A stretch of 64,000 nt of DNA from Cinnamomum chago (lineage: Eukaryota; Streptophyta; Magnoliopsida; Laurales; Lauraceae), in the NCBI GenBank assembly GCA_038049695.1, contig CP142461.1, positions 29,147,001 to 29,211,000 of the forward strand, written 5' to 3'. Shown here piece after piece: positions 24,669 through 37,794 of the stretch (position 1 is the stretch's first letter; each line of letters begins with the position of its first letter). Both the position numbers and the translations under genes were made by a program. The notes beneath the pieces are model-generated. The model saw only the letters and a program-made list of their open reading frames with translations, did no database searches and had not been told where the DNA came from.

Positions 24669-24672
24669 CAAC

Positions 24673-27600
24673 ATGAGAGCAAGGATCCGCTCCATGATAA
24701 TCGGCAATAAATCAAAGAACCTGGGAGAACTCCTAAAAGCAGCTATGGAGGCTGAAATGGTGATCAAAGACCTCAACAGTCAGCAGTCATCAAAGAAAGA
24801 GCCGGCTACCATTACGACCTCAAAGCCAAAGAAAAAGGAGGTTCTTAATGTGCAAACCAAGTCAGCTCCTCAGCAACCAAAGATAGCTGAAAATAAAGCT
24901 GCAGGTAAGAAACCTGAACTCTCTGATGCCTTCAGAGAACGAGTAGAGAAAAAAATACCCGTTTGATGAAGATGTGAAGAAATCTTCGAGGCTCTCGTAG
25001 CAAATGGTAAACTCACCTTGCCTGAGCCCAAAAGACCGGGAGATGTTGGCAAAACCAACGATCCTCGGTATTGTCCCTACCACCAAATGATCTCGCGTCC
25101 TCTCAATTAATACTTCGTTGTGAGAGAGAAGATCAATGAGATGTGGAAAAACGGAGCCATCACCTTTGACAAAAACTATGGGTCTGCCTCTGTCAACATG
25201 GTGTCGTATGGACAAACTTCAAAATCGCCAAAAGAGAAGACCACTACTTCCTTTAAGGTGATAAAAATGACCTAGACGTCTCAAGAGTTGGTTCCTTATC
25301 CAACATCAGACGGACAACCTATATGGGTACATCCCGATCTCCTAGAAGATGAAAACTGAGGGATCGTCAAAACAAAGCCTACCGCTCGACAGCGAAGGCA
25401 AGTTAAGAGACAACTCTGCAAGCTCAAGCAGCAGGAGAAAGCTCAACCAAAACAAGAAGTCCTGGAAAAGACAGAGACCTCTTCCACTGCTTTGCTGGGG
25501 GCAACGGGAAGAATCCAAGGCTTCAAAGGTGGAAAGAAAATTCACCCTTGGTGATTTCATGCCACCTCAATTCAGAAATGAAACTGCGCAGGGGGCATCA
25601 TACTCTTGCAATTCGGTGATTGGGTTCTCCATGGATGGATACGAGTCTAGTGACACCGCCAGTGACACCGACGAGTGGGAGGAATCCCTTGAAACAGGAG
25701 AATATCTCTCCGATGAAGAATGAGTTTCCGAATCTCATTTTATGCCGGTAATCTGGTATAACCCATATGGGCAACAAGGATCCTGGTCCGATAATGAAAG
25801 AGACCAAGAGCCTGTTCAAGAAAATGCTGTTGACTCAACACCCTTCAATGCTCCAGTGGAACCCGATCATGTTGAATCATAAGGGGTGGACGAAGAACAA
25901 GATTTGGCTCCCATGCCTGATCCTGAAGAGTATGCAAGGATCTTGCAGTGCCTTGCCTTAGAACAAGAGCAAGATCTTCGCGAGCAAAATCCGGAACCAG
26001 AAGTTCCTGGAAATCAACATATACATCCTCCCTCAACTCCTGAAAATGGAGAAAGCTGCTGGATAAATGATCCTCTTTCATCCGATGATGAGTCCGGCTC
26101 CCAACAATCCACTCTGGAGGGATCTCCCATCAGGGCAACTTGCAATGCAATAGTTCAGGATGATAGTGCCTCTAAAGCATCATCTACTGAAGACACGTAC
26201 TCTCCGATTACGCTTGATAGTATATCTTCCGGAGCTACATTTTCTCGGGTGACTTCCATTGAGATAACATCTTCTCAGCCTTCGTCCCCTGAAACTGTGA
26301 CGTCGCAACTCACAGCTCTTCCGACCGATCATCCTGAAGAAATTTCAGCCGATGGAGACTTGGTCAGTTGGTCCATGATACCTGACCTCATAGGAGATGT
26401 CTAGACCGACAAATTGCTCAATAAAGAAGAAAAGTTGCTAGATGTTGTTCACGACTTGTTTCCGAAAAATGCTCCATGTAACGCAATCACCGATGATGGT
26501 GGCTCTGCTGCAGACACATCTTCAGTATATGAGAAGGATCAACCCTTGGATCCTAAGGACGATCTTCCAAATGAAGGCCCTTCTCGAGAAGCTTTTGAAG
26601 TTGGTAGAGGTACCCGTTCTGGCCGGGATTACCACAAAAACTACAACCAACCTTCTTCTTCTTCTTCTTATGTAAATCCTTCGGGAACACAAAATGTAAA
26701 CGCCCTAAGTGGCAACAATAATGAATATGCAGGCTCGAAGGAGGCTTTCAAGTACGACTTGATTGAGCACTTCAAACACATACCTGCACGACTGCACATC
26801 CTGGACTTATTACGAATGTCTCCACAAACTCGTGATAGTCTCATTTCAGAACTACAAAGGCTGAATGCGGATGTCGACAAACATGCCCCACAAGTCCTAC
26901 AAATTGAAATGGACTATAGGGTCAAAAAATCAAATACTCCCTCATAGGGAGAAAAGAAGAAAATCGAGGGATCAGGCATTGAATGCCTCTCGGTACAGAA
27001 AGCAGCAAATGCAACTATGGCCTTCGGTAAGGATGACCTCCTGCTAGGCGAGACAAAGCACAACCGACCCCTGTACTTCACAGGGTACATCAAAGAAATG
27101 CCGATACATAGAGTCCAGATCGACCCAGGGTCTGCACTCAACCTCATCTCTACTTCGGCGCTTGAAGAGCTGGGCATCCCACCTAGCAAGCTGAGTCACA
27201 CGTTTGTATCCATCTTTGGGTACAATGGGAGCGCTCAGAGGCCTATCGGCAAAATCAGGTTCAAGTTACAAATCGGTGATCTTATCTCTGAAGTCACTGT
27301 GTATGCAATAAGAACCCCCTCATGCTACAACATCCTCCTCGGACGCCCCTGGATACACGAGAATGGTGTCATCCCTTCAACTCTACATCAATGCATCAAG
27401 TTCGTCGGCAATGACGGCTCGATACATCGAGTGTTTGCAGACAAAAAGCCATTCAAAGGCAAGGAAGTCCACTTTGCAGATGCTAAGATGTACAAAGATG
27501 AAAAAGAAGAAAAGGAGGAAGAAACAGTGCCCTTCGCCGAGAATCTCCAGAAAGATAAAGGCAAGGCTCCTTAGTGACCATCGGAAGAAAACAAACCTTC

Positions 27601-28077
27601 CGGCAAATTCGAAGAGAACAATCCATCTCCCTTCGTTATCTCTCTCAAATCTTCCAAGCCTTTGGTCATAACAACCAAAGCAAAGAAGACAAAGCAAAAG
27701 TCTGGGGGCAAGTTTGTTGTCTCTTTCGTGTCTATCATGCAAAACACGGATTCAGAGTTAGAGCCAGAAGACGACATACCGTCAAGCCAAGCTGACACTC
27801 GACAAGTTCAGCCTGCTCTACCTCCAATAGAGATGCTTGCTGATGTAGAAGATCCTACGTTTGCTTCCTTCGTTGTTCCGGTAAGTTCAATAGAAGAGAA
27901 GTCAATCTTCTTCCACAGATCAGAAACTTCCTCATCAAATTCCATGCTTGAACCTTTCTAAAACGAAGGTATGCCTCAACTATTTCTATATAGTCCTATG
28001 ACACAAGCTATTATGAACAAAATGGGTTATGACACTCAAAACCCAGTCAGTCTGGGGCAAGGTCGCGGTATTCTCAC
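24673..28077 (+). pseudogene. Element A gag C-terminus, linker, protease and G-patch start (broken)
   Basis: Follows B's second open reading frame in order: capsid C-terminus (MRARIRSMIIGNKSKNLGEL), acidic Ser/Glu-rich linker, and protease with IQIDPGSALNLIS near 27115-27160. Numerous stops (about 24964, 25260, 25723, 26402, 26945, 27572, 27961) and some frameshifts. The G-patch-like stretch (IMNKMGYDTQNP) begins near 28010 and is cut by the insertion at 28078. Confidence 0.88.
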
Positions 28078-29549
28078 CATGGTTTAAAATCGCGGTTCGC
28101 GGTCATCGCTTCGCGGTTCGCGGTTATCGCAGTTTGCGGGCATCGCGTCGCGGTTCGCGGTCATCGCGGCCCATCGCGGAGCGAATTTTTATTTGACAAA
28201 AAAAAAATCCAAAAAAAAATCCAAAAAATCCAAAATATTATAAAATGATAGAAACTAATGTTTTTTTCCATTAGTGCATACTTAAAAGAAAAATAACGGT
28301 CCCCTCAAGTTATAACATCCTGCATTCATTGCTGTATCGATGTATATACTAAAATAAGCTGAAATATCATAAATTTGACATAATGCAACCATAATTTTGG
28401 GCAAACTAATAGTGTTAACAGTTTACACTTAAACATTTAAAGTCTTCAATCAAGCCATAAATACTAATAGAGTTAGTGCATGTGCCTAATGCCAAAACGA
28501 GTGGCGTCCTGGCTCGATATTATCATCATCATCATTATTTCTTGAAGGGTAGAAGGCACCAAATTGTTGTGTTATATAGCCTCCACTCCCATGGTGCCCA
28601 TAAAATTGTTGTGCATGTGGATGTGATTGAGGAACGAAATTTGCTTCATAAAGTGAGGCCGAGTCATTAGTAGACTGAGATGACCGGATGTGGTTGAGGA
28701 ACGAAGATTGCTTCATAAAGTGCTAAAAAACACACTTTTTTGTTCCAAAAGTGTAGATCTATTTTAAACTAACATATTATAAATGCATTTGAACACTAAT
28801 TTGAAAAAATGTAAATGATATCAAGAAAAGCCCCAAATTTTAAAAATAAAAAAATCTAGATCTACACCTTAAAATACTAGATCTAGGGAAAAATTAGTGA
28901 GTAACATCATATCTAACTCAATATAAAGCCTTTGGTTCATGAATTAGTGTATTACACAATCTAAAAAAAAAAAAAAAGACCCTAAAATAATTCGGATTTA
29001 AATAATGAAAAAATGAAAAATATTACAAAAAGTGTTAAAACTTGAGATTTTTTGCTCCAAAAGTATAAATCTAACACATCTCAACCACCTCTAAGTTATT
29101 TTGATGTTGAATCTTGAAAATAACTCCAAAAAATAAAAAAAAAAAGCTTACCAAAGAGGTCCCTTGAGTTTGATTAGCTTTTCCCACATACAAATTCACC
29201 AAAAAGTAGCTTAGATCTAAGCTTTTAGGTCTCCTCCATGCCTTAGAAGTTGTAGCAGCCCTTTAGGAACCTTTAGGAAGCTCTTAGGGAAGAGAAAGAA
29301 GTGAAAGAAGTGAAGGAAGAAGATATCACACGTTTAAAAAAAAAAAAAAAAACCTGTCAGCCGATATAACGGCCGTTATAACGGTATGGCCGTTATATTC
29401 AAAATAACGGCCGTTATGAGCCGTTATTTACACGAATTTCGCCCCCCGTTACATACCGGCCGTTATATTCAATATAACGGCACGGTATCGGCCGTTATCA
29501 TTACATAACGGCCGTTATGTAACGGTAACGGCCGTTATTTTAAACCCTG
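28078..29549. mobile_element. 1472-bp hAT-like element with asymmetric subterminal repeats
   Basis: Flanked by 8-bp near-duplications attctcac (28070-28077) and atcctcac (29550-29557). Termini CATGGTTTAAAAT and, reversed, CAGGGTTTAAAAT form 13-bp inverted repeats differing at one or two positions. The left 110 bp repeats CGCGGTTCGCGGTCATCGC; the right 200 bp repeats ATAACGGCCGTTAT, an unrelated palindrome. The interior is AT-rich. A minus-strand frame of 76 codons (28486-28716) might be a transposase tail remnant, but this is weak. B has uninterrupted pol here, confirming the insertion. Confidence 0.85.
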
Positions 29550-29557
29550 ATCCTCAC

Positions 29558-32500
29558 ACCATTGGAGCCCGCCTTGACCAAAAGTCAACTGGAAAATCGG
29601 AGACTCTACGGTCATGTAGAAAGATCTTCACATGGGTTGGGGTATGGTCCTGACGCTCCCATGAGGTAGTTGACACAAATGTTGAGGAGTCGATTTGCCG
29701 ACCAAGCCTCAACATCTCATGTCCTTGAAGACATCGATCTCCCTAGATATCTCTTTGAAGAGTTACCCGTCAAGGACCCAAGAAGCTCTACAGATCGGTA
29801 TGATTTCTCTGATGTTGAAGAGGAATTATCTGGTGGTAAAGACATGTGGCATCCGACCCGGAAGAACCACCGTCTCCAAGAGAAGTACCTTACTTTGACC
29901 CAGTTTCAATAAGCGATTGGGATCACCTCACAGAAAGCCTTGAGAAGATCACCGATCCTGAAGACCCATGGCCAGAAACAAAGCCTTGGTCTGAAAATGC
30001 CCTTGAAACTCCAGAAGGTTTCGTTCAGTTGGAAGCTTCCGAAAATATTGTGGAGGAACCACCTTCGAACCTTCCAACAGAAGATCCTGTTCAAAAGATA
30101 GACTTGGGAACACCAGATGACCCACGTCCTGTATTCATAAGCAAGAATATAAAGGATGATGAGTTACCCGAGTATATCTCTTTTCTTCATGAGTTCGTTG
30201 ATTGTTTTGCATGGTCTTATGCTGAAATGCCTGGCTTAGACCCCAAGATAGCAGTCCATAAACTCAATATGCAAAAAGATATCAAGCCTATCAAACAAGG
30301 CCAAAGAAGATTCCATCCTGATGTGATGGACAAAATTGAACAAGAAGTTCAAAAACTCAAAAGCGTCGGCTTCATCCGTGAGGAACAACATCCTACATGG
30401 TTGGCCAACATCGTCCCCGTGACAAAGAAAAATGGGCAGATCAGGGTCTGTATTAATTATAGAGACCTAAATGGCACTTGCTCCAAAGATGAGTTCCCGC
30501 TCCCCATACCGGAGGTAATGATTGACAACACCTGTGGGTTTGAGCGAATGACATTCATGGATGGATTCTCTGGCTACAATCAGATAAAGATGCATCCTGA
30601 AGACGAAAACACACATCATTTCAGACCCCATTTGGCGTGTATTGCTACATTGTCATGCTATTTGGTCTGAAAAATGCTGGTGCCACATATCAGAGGGCTA
30701 TGATGAAGTTATTCCAGGATATGCAGCACAAGACGGTCGAATGTTATGTTGATGACCTCACCGTCAAAAGCAAAAGGAAAGAAGACCATCTCAAAGATCT
30801 TCGAGAAGTCTTCCTCCGACTTCGCAAACACAAACTGCGGATGAATCCACTAAAATGATTCTTCAGTGTCTCATCGGGTAAGTTTCTTGGATTCATAGTT
30901 CGGAAAGGCGGGATAGAACTTGACCCCATCAAAGTCAAGGCTATCCTAGAAATGCCATCTCCAAGAACCCTAAGACAACTAAAAGGGCTTTAAGGAAGGT
31001 TAACGTACATCAGACGGTTCATCTCCAACCTGTCAGGGAAATGTCGTCCCTTTTCCCGCCTAATGAATAAGGGTGTGAACTTTGTTTGGATGCTGAATGT
31101 GAAGCAGCATTTCAAGATATCAAGTCATACCTAACTAAACCTCCAGTGTTGGCTGCCCCTACCACTGGAAAACCATTCATCTTGTACACAAGAGCTCTCA
31201 ACCATTCCTTGGGCGCCCTGCTTGCACAAGAGAATAACGAGGGAAAAGAAGCTGCTCTATACTACCTCAACCATATGTTGGTAGGTGCGGAGCATCGCTA
31301 CTCTCCAGTTGAGAAAGAATGCCTTGCAGTGATGTTCGCCGTACAAAAGCTACGTCATTACCTTCTTTCGAACACAGTCTACTTGATTTCAAGGATCAAC
31401 CTTTTAAAGGTCCTTGTCACAAAAGCAGGTTCTCTCAATGCCCGACTGGCAAAATAGTCCATCCTCCTATCACACTTTGATATGAGGTATGTACCACAAA
31501 GGGCAATTAAAGGTCAAGCCCTAGCGGATTTCCTTACGGAGCACCCGTTGCCTAAAGACTCCCCACTGAGAGATGATCTCCCAGACAAACCTGTCTACAA
31601 TGTGGAGACCTTCTTACCAAATGCCTCCTGGGACATGTACTTTGACGGTGCAACCAGGACAAATGAAAAAAGAAAGCTGATCTCGGGAGTTGGCATCCTC
31701 TTTGTTAGCCCCGACAAGCACATGATTCCACACGCTTTCTCGCTACTGGAACCATGTTCAAACAATACAGCTGAGTACCAAGCCCTGATTGTAGGATTGG
31801 AACTCGCCTTAGAATCTGGCATCACCATGCTGGAGGCTTTTGGGGACTCTCAACTGATCGTCAACCAGATGAATCAGAAATTTGAAATTAGGAAGCCTGA
31901 TCTATTACCTTACTACAACAAGGCATAATCACTTCGCCAAAGGTTTGACAGCTGTCACATCACCCATATCCTCAGATGTGAGAATATCCGTGCAGATGCC
32001 CTGGCAGGACTTGCTGCATCCATGGCGATCTAGGAAAGGGAAAACATGCAAATCACAATGTGTCAAAGAAGGATTCTTCCTCCTCTTAATACATAACAAG
32101 CAGTTGTTGAATGCCACCAATTGGCCGGAAGTCGGATCTCTATCCTCAAACCTCCGATCGGCGACTGGAGAGATCCGATCATTGATTACACCATGTTCGG
32201 AATCCTTCCTGAAGATCCAAAAGAGTGGGTAAGCATTCAAAGACGAGCCCCAAACTTTCATTTGGATATACCTTCAAAAATGCTTTACAAAAAATCCTTC
32301 GACGGAGTACTGCGCTGCTTGTCACAATAAGAGACTGAGGAAACGCTCAAAGAAGTTCATGCTGGTCTTTGTGGAGCCCATTAGGCTGGTCCCAAGCTCT
32401 ACGATCAGATAAAAGGGTTGGGATATTACTGGCCTACCATGGTAATTGACGCCATGCGATTTGCTAAATGCTGCCGCCAATGCCAAGTTCATAGAGACTG

Positions 32501-33415
32501 TTCACATGCCTCCATAATGGCTACACCCCACAACAATTTCGTGGCCGTTCGAAGCTTGGGGTATGGACATCATAGGTCCTATTTCTCCCCCGTCAAGCAA
32601 AGGCCATCACTTCATCTTCGCCGCTATGGATTATTCTCCAAGTGGTCAGAAGCATTTGCGCTCAGTGAAATGAAGACCTCATCAGTTCTTCAATTCTTGC
32701 AATCAACATTATTTGTCGCTTTGGCATACCTAAAAGATTCGATCATGATAACGGACCACAATTCCGGGATCACCGATTCTACAGGTTTTGCGACAAATAC
32801 AAAATCCAAAGTTGTCATTCAACTCAGTACAATTCGGCAACAAATGGACTAGCAGAAGCTTTCAACAAGACACTCTGCAAAATCCTCAAGAAAATGGTCT
32901 CTAGTCACAAAAGAGACTAGGGAGACAAACTACCTGAAGCTTTGTGGGCTTATCGAACCACCGTTCAAGGGCCAACCCATAGCATACCATTCTCTTTGGT
33001 CTATGGATGCGAAGCTGTTGTCCCTTTGGAAGTACAAATTCCTTCCTTAAGGGTATCTTTGCAAAATGACATGACGCAAGAAAGAAATGTCAAATTGAGA
33101 CTCCAAGAACTGGACAATCTCGATGAAAGACGGCACGAAGCCTTGCAAAGCATTGAGCTATACCAAGTACGCATGGCAGGATCTTTCGACAAAAGGGTCC
33201 GGCAACGCGCCTACAAAAAGTGCGACTTGGTTCTTGCAGTATAAAGGCCAGTGGTTTTCACCCACAAATCCAAAGGCAAACTCGAACCAAAATGGGAGGG
33301 ACCCTTCGTCATTGACAAAGTCTTCTCCAACGGCGCATACACACTTCTAAACATGGAAGGCGACAGATGTATGCTGCCCATCAACGACAAGTTCTTAAAG
33401 CGGTACTACCCTTGA
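29558..33415 (+). pseudogene. Element A RT, RNase H, second RNase H and integrase (broken)
   Basis: Homologous along its length to B's 58385-62242. Visible: RT from about 30260 (VPVTKKNGQIRVCINYRDLN; YVDDL near 30745), RNase H from about 31090 (DIKSYLTKPPVLAAPTTGK), second RNase H (MYFDGATRTNEK near 31635; NTAEYQALIVGLELAL; GDSQLIVNQMNQKF), and integrase fragments including the C-terminal part (WAYRTTVQGPTHS). Stops at about 30856, 31455, 31926 and 32328 and several frameshifts make it non-functional. The integrase core is the worst damaged. The last stop at 33413-33415 equals B's normal stop. Confidence 0.9.
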
Positions 33416-33774
33416 AGACTTCCGTCACTGGGTCAAAGCAGTGCCTGCACGGCCAAAGCCTATTCTTAGGTACTCGCTCGTCAAACCCGCCTCTTTTAGA
33501 TTTTTCATCCTTATGTTGAGATTTCTAAAATTCAAAACAATGCTTACTTTCATAGTTTCATTGTTCAAGAAAAAAGAAAATCCAAAAATCCAAGTTTAGG
33601 AGCCTCTTCCCGGACTTGATCAAATTTTCGACCCTTGAACCTAAAATTCATAGTTTGAGACAAAATCAAGACTCAGGAATTTCCACCCTGGTCCACCCTA
33701 ACTTTTACAACAAAAAACGGTTTTAAGTCAAAATTTACGACGATCGTGTTTTTAAACAAAAAGAGGGTTTTTAG

Positions 33775-34220
33775 AAACTGCGGGGAAGCGACGCTCAGTC
33801 GATACTCGCAAAACCCAAAAATCGGAAGGATGCAAACCCCATTCGATACTTCCAAAATTTCAAAATCGCAAGGAAGCGACACTTTGTCGATACTTGCAAA
33901 ATTTCAAAAATCGTGGAGACGCAACATTCCGGTTAATATCCACAAACCCAAAATTCAAACAAAAACCGAGGTCCAAAAAAAGAGAAACCTCAAATTTCAA
34001 AAATCACGGGGAAACGACATTCCATCGATACCCACAAAACCAAGATTTTTGAAAAAAAAAAAGCAAGGAAGCGACGCTTAATTGATACTTGCGCCCAAAT
34101 TCGCGAGGAGGCGACATTCCATCGATACTCGCAACTGAATGAGCAAGGAGGCGACATTCCATCGATACTTGCAAGACCATTCAGCAGGGAGGTGACTTTT
34201 TGTCGATACTTGCATTTTTG
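33775..34220. repeat. Array of (G/A)AAGCGACATTCCATCGATACT units (A)
   Basis: About ten degenerate units of 28-65 bp, each with a GCGAC(A/G)(T/C)T and a TCGATAC(T/C) word, starting about 360 bp after the pol stop. B has the same array at about 62590-63000. No protein coding is supportable here. Confidence 0.85.
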
Positions 34221-34224
34221 AAAA

Positions 34225-34800
34225 CCAAAAACTCGGCTATAAATGCCAAAAACCTGGCTCTCATGCCAAAATCGGCTATAAATGCCAAAAGCCCGGTTCT
34301 CATGCCAAAAATCAGCTATAAATGCCGCAAAAATCGGCTATAAATGCCACAAAATCGGCTATAAACGCCACAAAATCGGCTATAAACGCTACAAAATTCG
34401 GCTTCCATGCCAAAAACAAAACTTTGGGTCCCATGCCACAAACAAAACCTGGCTCTCATGCCATTTCAAAATTGGCTTTCATGCCATCCCAAATTTTTGG
34501 CTTACATGCCAAAAGCAAAACTGGCTTCCATGCCATCCCAAACTTCGGCTCCTACGCCACAAAATTCGGCTCTCATACCATTTCAAAAATCGGCTTTCAT
34601 GCCATCTCAAAATTTTGGCTCCCATGCCACAAACAAAACCTGACTTTCATGCCATTTCAAAAATCAGCTTTCATGCCATTTCAAAATTTGGCTCCCATGC
34701 CACAAACAAAACCGGCTTCCATGTCGACCCAAATTTTGGTTTTTATGCCATCTCAAAATTCGGCTTTCACGCCAAAAGAACCATTTGACAAGAAGGTTTT
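34225..34800. repeat. Array of GGCT(N)4-6TGCCA units (A)
   Basis: About 24 short units of 20-28 bp, mainly GGCTTTCATGCCA, GGCTCCCATGCCA or GGCTATAAATGCCA, separated by A-rich spacers. GGC and GCC flank each unit, so each could form a tiny hairpin. The array makes false open reading frames rich in His, Pro and Lys. It ends about 220 bp before the end of the convergent antisense gene. Confidence 0.9.
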
Positions 34801-37794
34801 TTCACAAAATGATAAACTTTTGATCAAATTTCCAAACAAACATTCCCATTGCTTGAATTTATCATAAAAGAATTTGAGTGAAAGAGGGAATACAAAAAAA
34901 GAAGTGCTAAAAAAAATGTCCACAAGCACTACAAAAGAAAGAGTACCAAAAAATATGTGTGTATACACGGGTACAAAAAAAAAAGATGAAAAAAGTGGTT
35001 TGTTACAAGAATCAGGAGTTCACATGGTCTTCAACCAAAGGTTCAACTCCTCAAGCAGACTCTTAGCCTTAGCCTCTAAAGCTTCCAGGCCACACTTTTT
35101 CAAGGTCTTCCCATAGAATGCGGCAGAACACCGCGATCCGTCTGTAGCATGGGAAAACTCTTCCCAAATAATCTGTCATTGCTCGTACTCTTGAGTCTTC
35201 CTCCGGAGATTGCTTTTAGCCTCCTCGACTTGGCGAATCAGAGTCCCTTCTCTGGCGTGGGCTTTCACAATGGCATCCCATTTCACAGTAGCTTGTTCCT
35301 CCAATAGCTCAAGACGCTGCCTGGTCTCAACGACCTCTCTATCAACACGGTGCGGATCCTCTGTCAGCCTGATGATAGTCAACTCGGTAACATTCCTCTC
35401 CCGAACGAATTACTTCCGAGTCCGTGAGATTTCGTCCAGCTCAGACTTAACCTCGCCAGAAGGCTTCAAAAACATCTCATTGAAGAAGTCACCGCTTGGG
35501 AAGCTCTTGGTTTTATTCCACTTGCTCCCTAAAGCTATGACTTCATCAACGAAAGCCTTCGCATCTGCAATGTCTAGGCCGACTTCTTTGCTATCAGCAA
35601 GGATGTCCTGTACAAGCTTAACCATGCCAAAGCCAACTTCTAAATGGCCAGAAGAAAGAGTTTCGATCCATGAGCTCAAAACACTTTTCAACACTTTCTT
35701 CGCATACTCAAGAGATGACCCGGATGAAGGCTCGCCCCTCTCCATTGGTCGACTGCCCGTGTCATGTCCTGCTGGAGGAGTGATCATTAAGCTCTTTCTA
35801 ACTGGAGACATTGGCGAAGGAATCTGCTCAAAAGATTTCGTCTCTACTGCATTAAAACTAGAAGAAGAAGTCCATGCTTCTGGTTCAACTGCAGGCATCC
35901 CCTGCTCTGGCACTGAGATGGACGGAGGAACTTCTTCTGTCGCCTCATAATCTGCCAGCAAAATAACAAAAAAAAAAGGAAAGAGAAGTATGAATATGAT
36001 CCCGTCAAAGATTTTCATCATCATCAGGGTTATTACTACAAATACCTTCTTCGACGATTGGTGGAATACTTTCTACCTCCATGAGTTCATCCGAAGTGTC
36101 GTCAAAGGCCTCGTCCATGGATGGCTTGAAATCGTCAGAATCCTGTGGTAAGTCAACTAACAAGAAAACAAGCAACATGTTAGCATATGACAGCACAAAC
36201 AAAAAAAAGGAAGAAATACAAAGAAGTTATACCAGGTGAAGATTCTGGAATCACTCCAGAGTCCCTCGGTTCTTCTTCAGATGATCCGTCACTGCCTCAT
36301 CAGCTGGAACCTCAGGCATCATCAAGTCCTCATCTTCCATTGAAAAAGGGAGAGAAGGCAAATCAAAACAAGAAAATCTCAAAGAAAGAAACGGAAAGAA
36401 AAAGAAGAGGAATCATACCTTCATCAACGGTTTCTTCCTCTCGGCACCTCTTTTCTGGAGGCTCATCAGCATCCCCTGACATTTCTTCAGTAGTGGTGAG
36501 AGGGACTTCTAAATCAGGAGAGTCGTCATGTCGTCTCTTATTACGACGCTGTCCTCTCTTCCTCTTACTCCTATGGGTGGATTTACTTGAAGCACCCACC
36601 TCACCGTCAAAGCCAGGATCTCCACCTGACTCCATGGAAGCCTTCGTCAATTCCGCTTGCATCCAAGCGTCGATCTCGGCTTCCTCCTCCTTAAGCTGTT
36701 CCAAGACCTCACTGGGTATCTCCTGTACAGCCACTGGTCTGATGAAGTCCTGCTCATTGAGGAAGCCGATCTTGTGCTTCTCTCCAGAAAGGAAAGCCAA
36801 GACTTCCTCCCGACGGACCCCATCCAATCTGCCAAGACCCTTCTCAGGAGATTGCTTGACATCAAGCTCCTTCTTGGAAAGCCCCCGGTACACTGAAAAG
36901 CTTTCCGCGAACCCTTTCGTGAAGCCAGCAGTCCGGAAGGTGGGGAACTCAGGATAGGAAATCGTGGCGGTAGTGTCCTCTGCATTGTAAAAGGCCCATG
37001 CATTCCTTCCATCCTGCAAACCTCCAAAGCGCTTCATCATGTTTGAAGCCGCTCCGACAACGCCTTGAGAGAAGCCCAACTGCAGTGCGAAACGCGAGGG
37101 AACATACAACTGGATGTCAACAAAAAGATGTCTCCGGTACACCATCGTACCAACACGTTTGTTAAACAACCATTCCTTTTCTGCATTGGTTAAGGAGTAA
37201 TGTCTTCCCAACCGCGCCCTGGTAGAATCACGGGAGGCTCCAAGTCAAAAGCCTTCTTCCTCAAACCTGGAGAAAGCTTCATTGAAGATTGCCTGATCTC
37301 GACGTCCCTGAACCGTCGGATCCTCAAACGGGCAGACAAAAGAGATTCGGAAACGGCTGTCCCTTTAGCCAACCAAATCATGAAAGGGTTATCATCTTGC
37401 GCAGCTCCCAATCGGTGGAAGCCGGGACAGTGGTAAACATACCACGAATAGAAAATATGGGCTGAAATTACCCTGTTCATAGGGAGCCCAAGCTGAACAA
37501 GAAAAGCAGCAGCCTGCAGTTCGGTACACAAGTAGGAGTAAAGAGCTGACACCAAAGCCAACCACTCTCCGAACGCCATCTGACAAGCCGAAAAAATACA
37601 ATGCGGCCTGATGTGTGTTCCATCCCCTCCAGCAGAAACAGCCTCACCTAACCAGTAAGTGAGGTAAACAGCGAGATCTCTCCGCAGTGCGATGTCAGGA
37701 CAAATGACGTCTGTACTCTCGAAGAACTTCTTCAAGTCATCTCGCATAACAAAGATCTTCTTCGAACCTGGGTTCTTGGCCCTAGCATCTTGGG

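Noticed and set aside
34282..34867. Overlapping plus-strand frames of 168 and 181 codons
   Set aside because: Both are translations of the GGC..GCC short-repeat array; the same array in B (63003-63554) gives other meaningless frames.
35210..35950. Plus-strand frame of 246 codons
   Set aside because: Shadow of the minus-strand antisense gene, which has domain character and splice sites.
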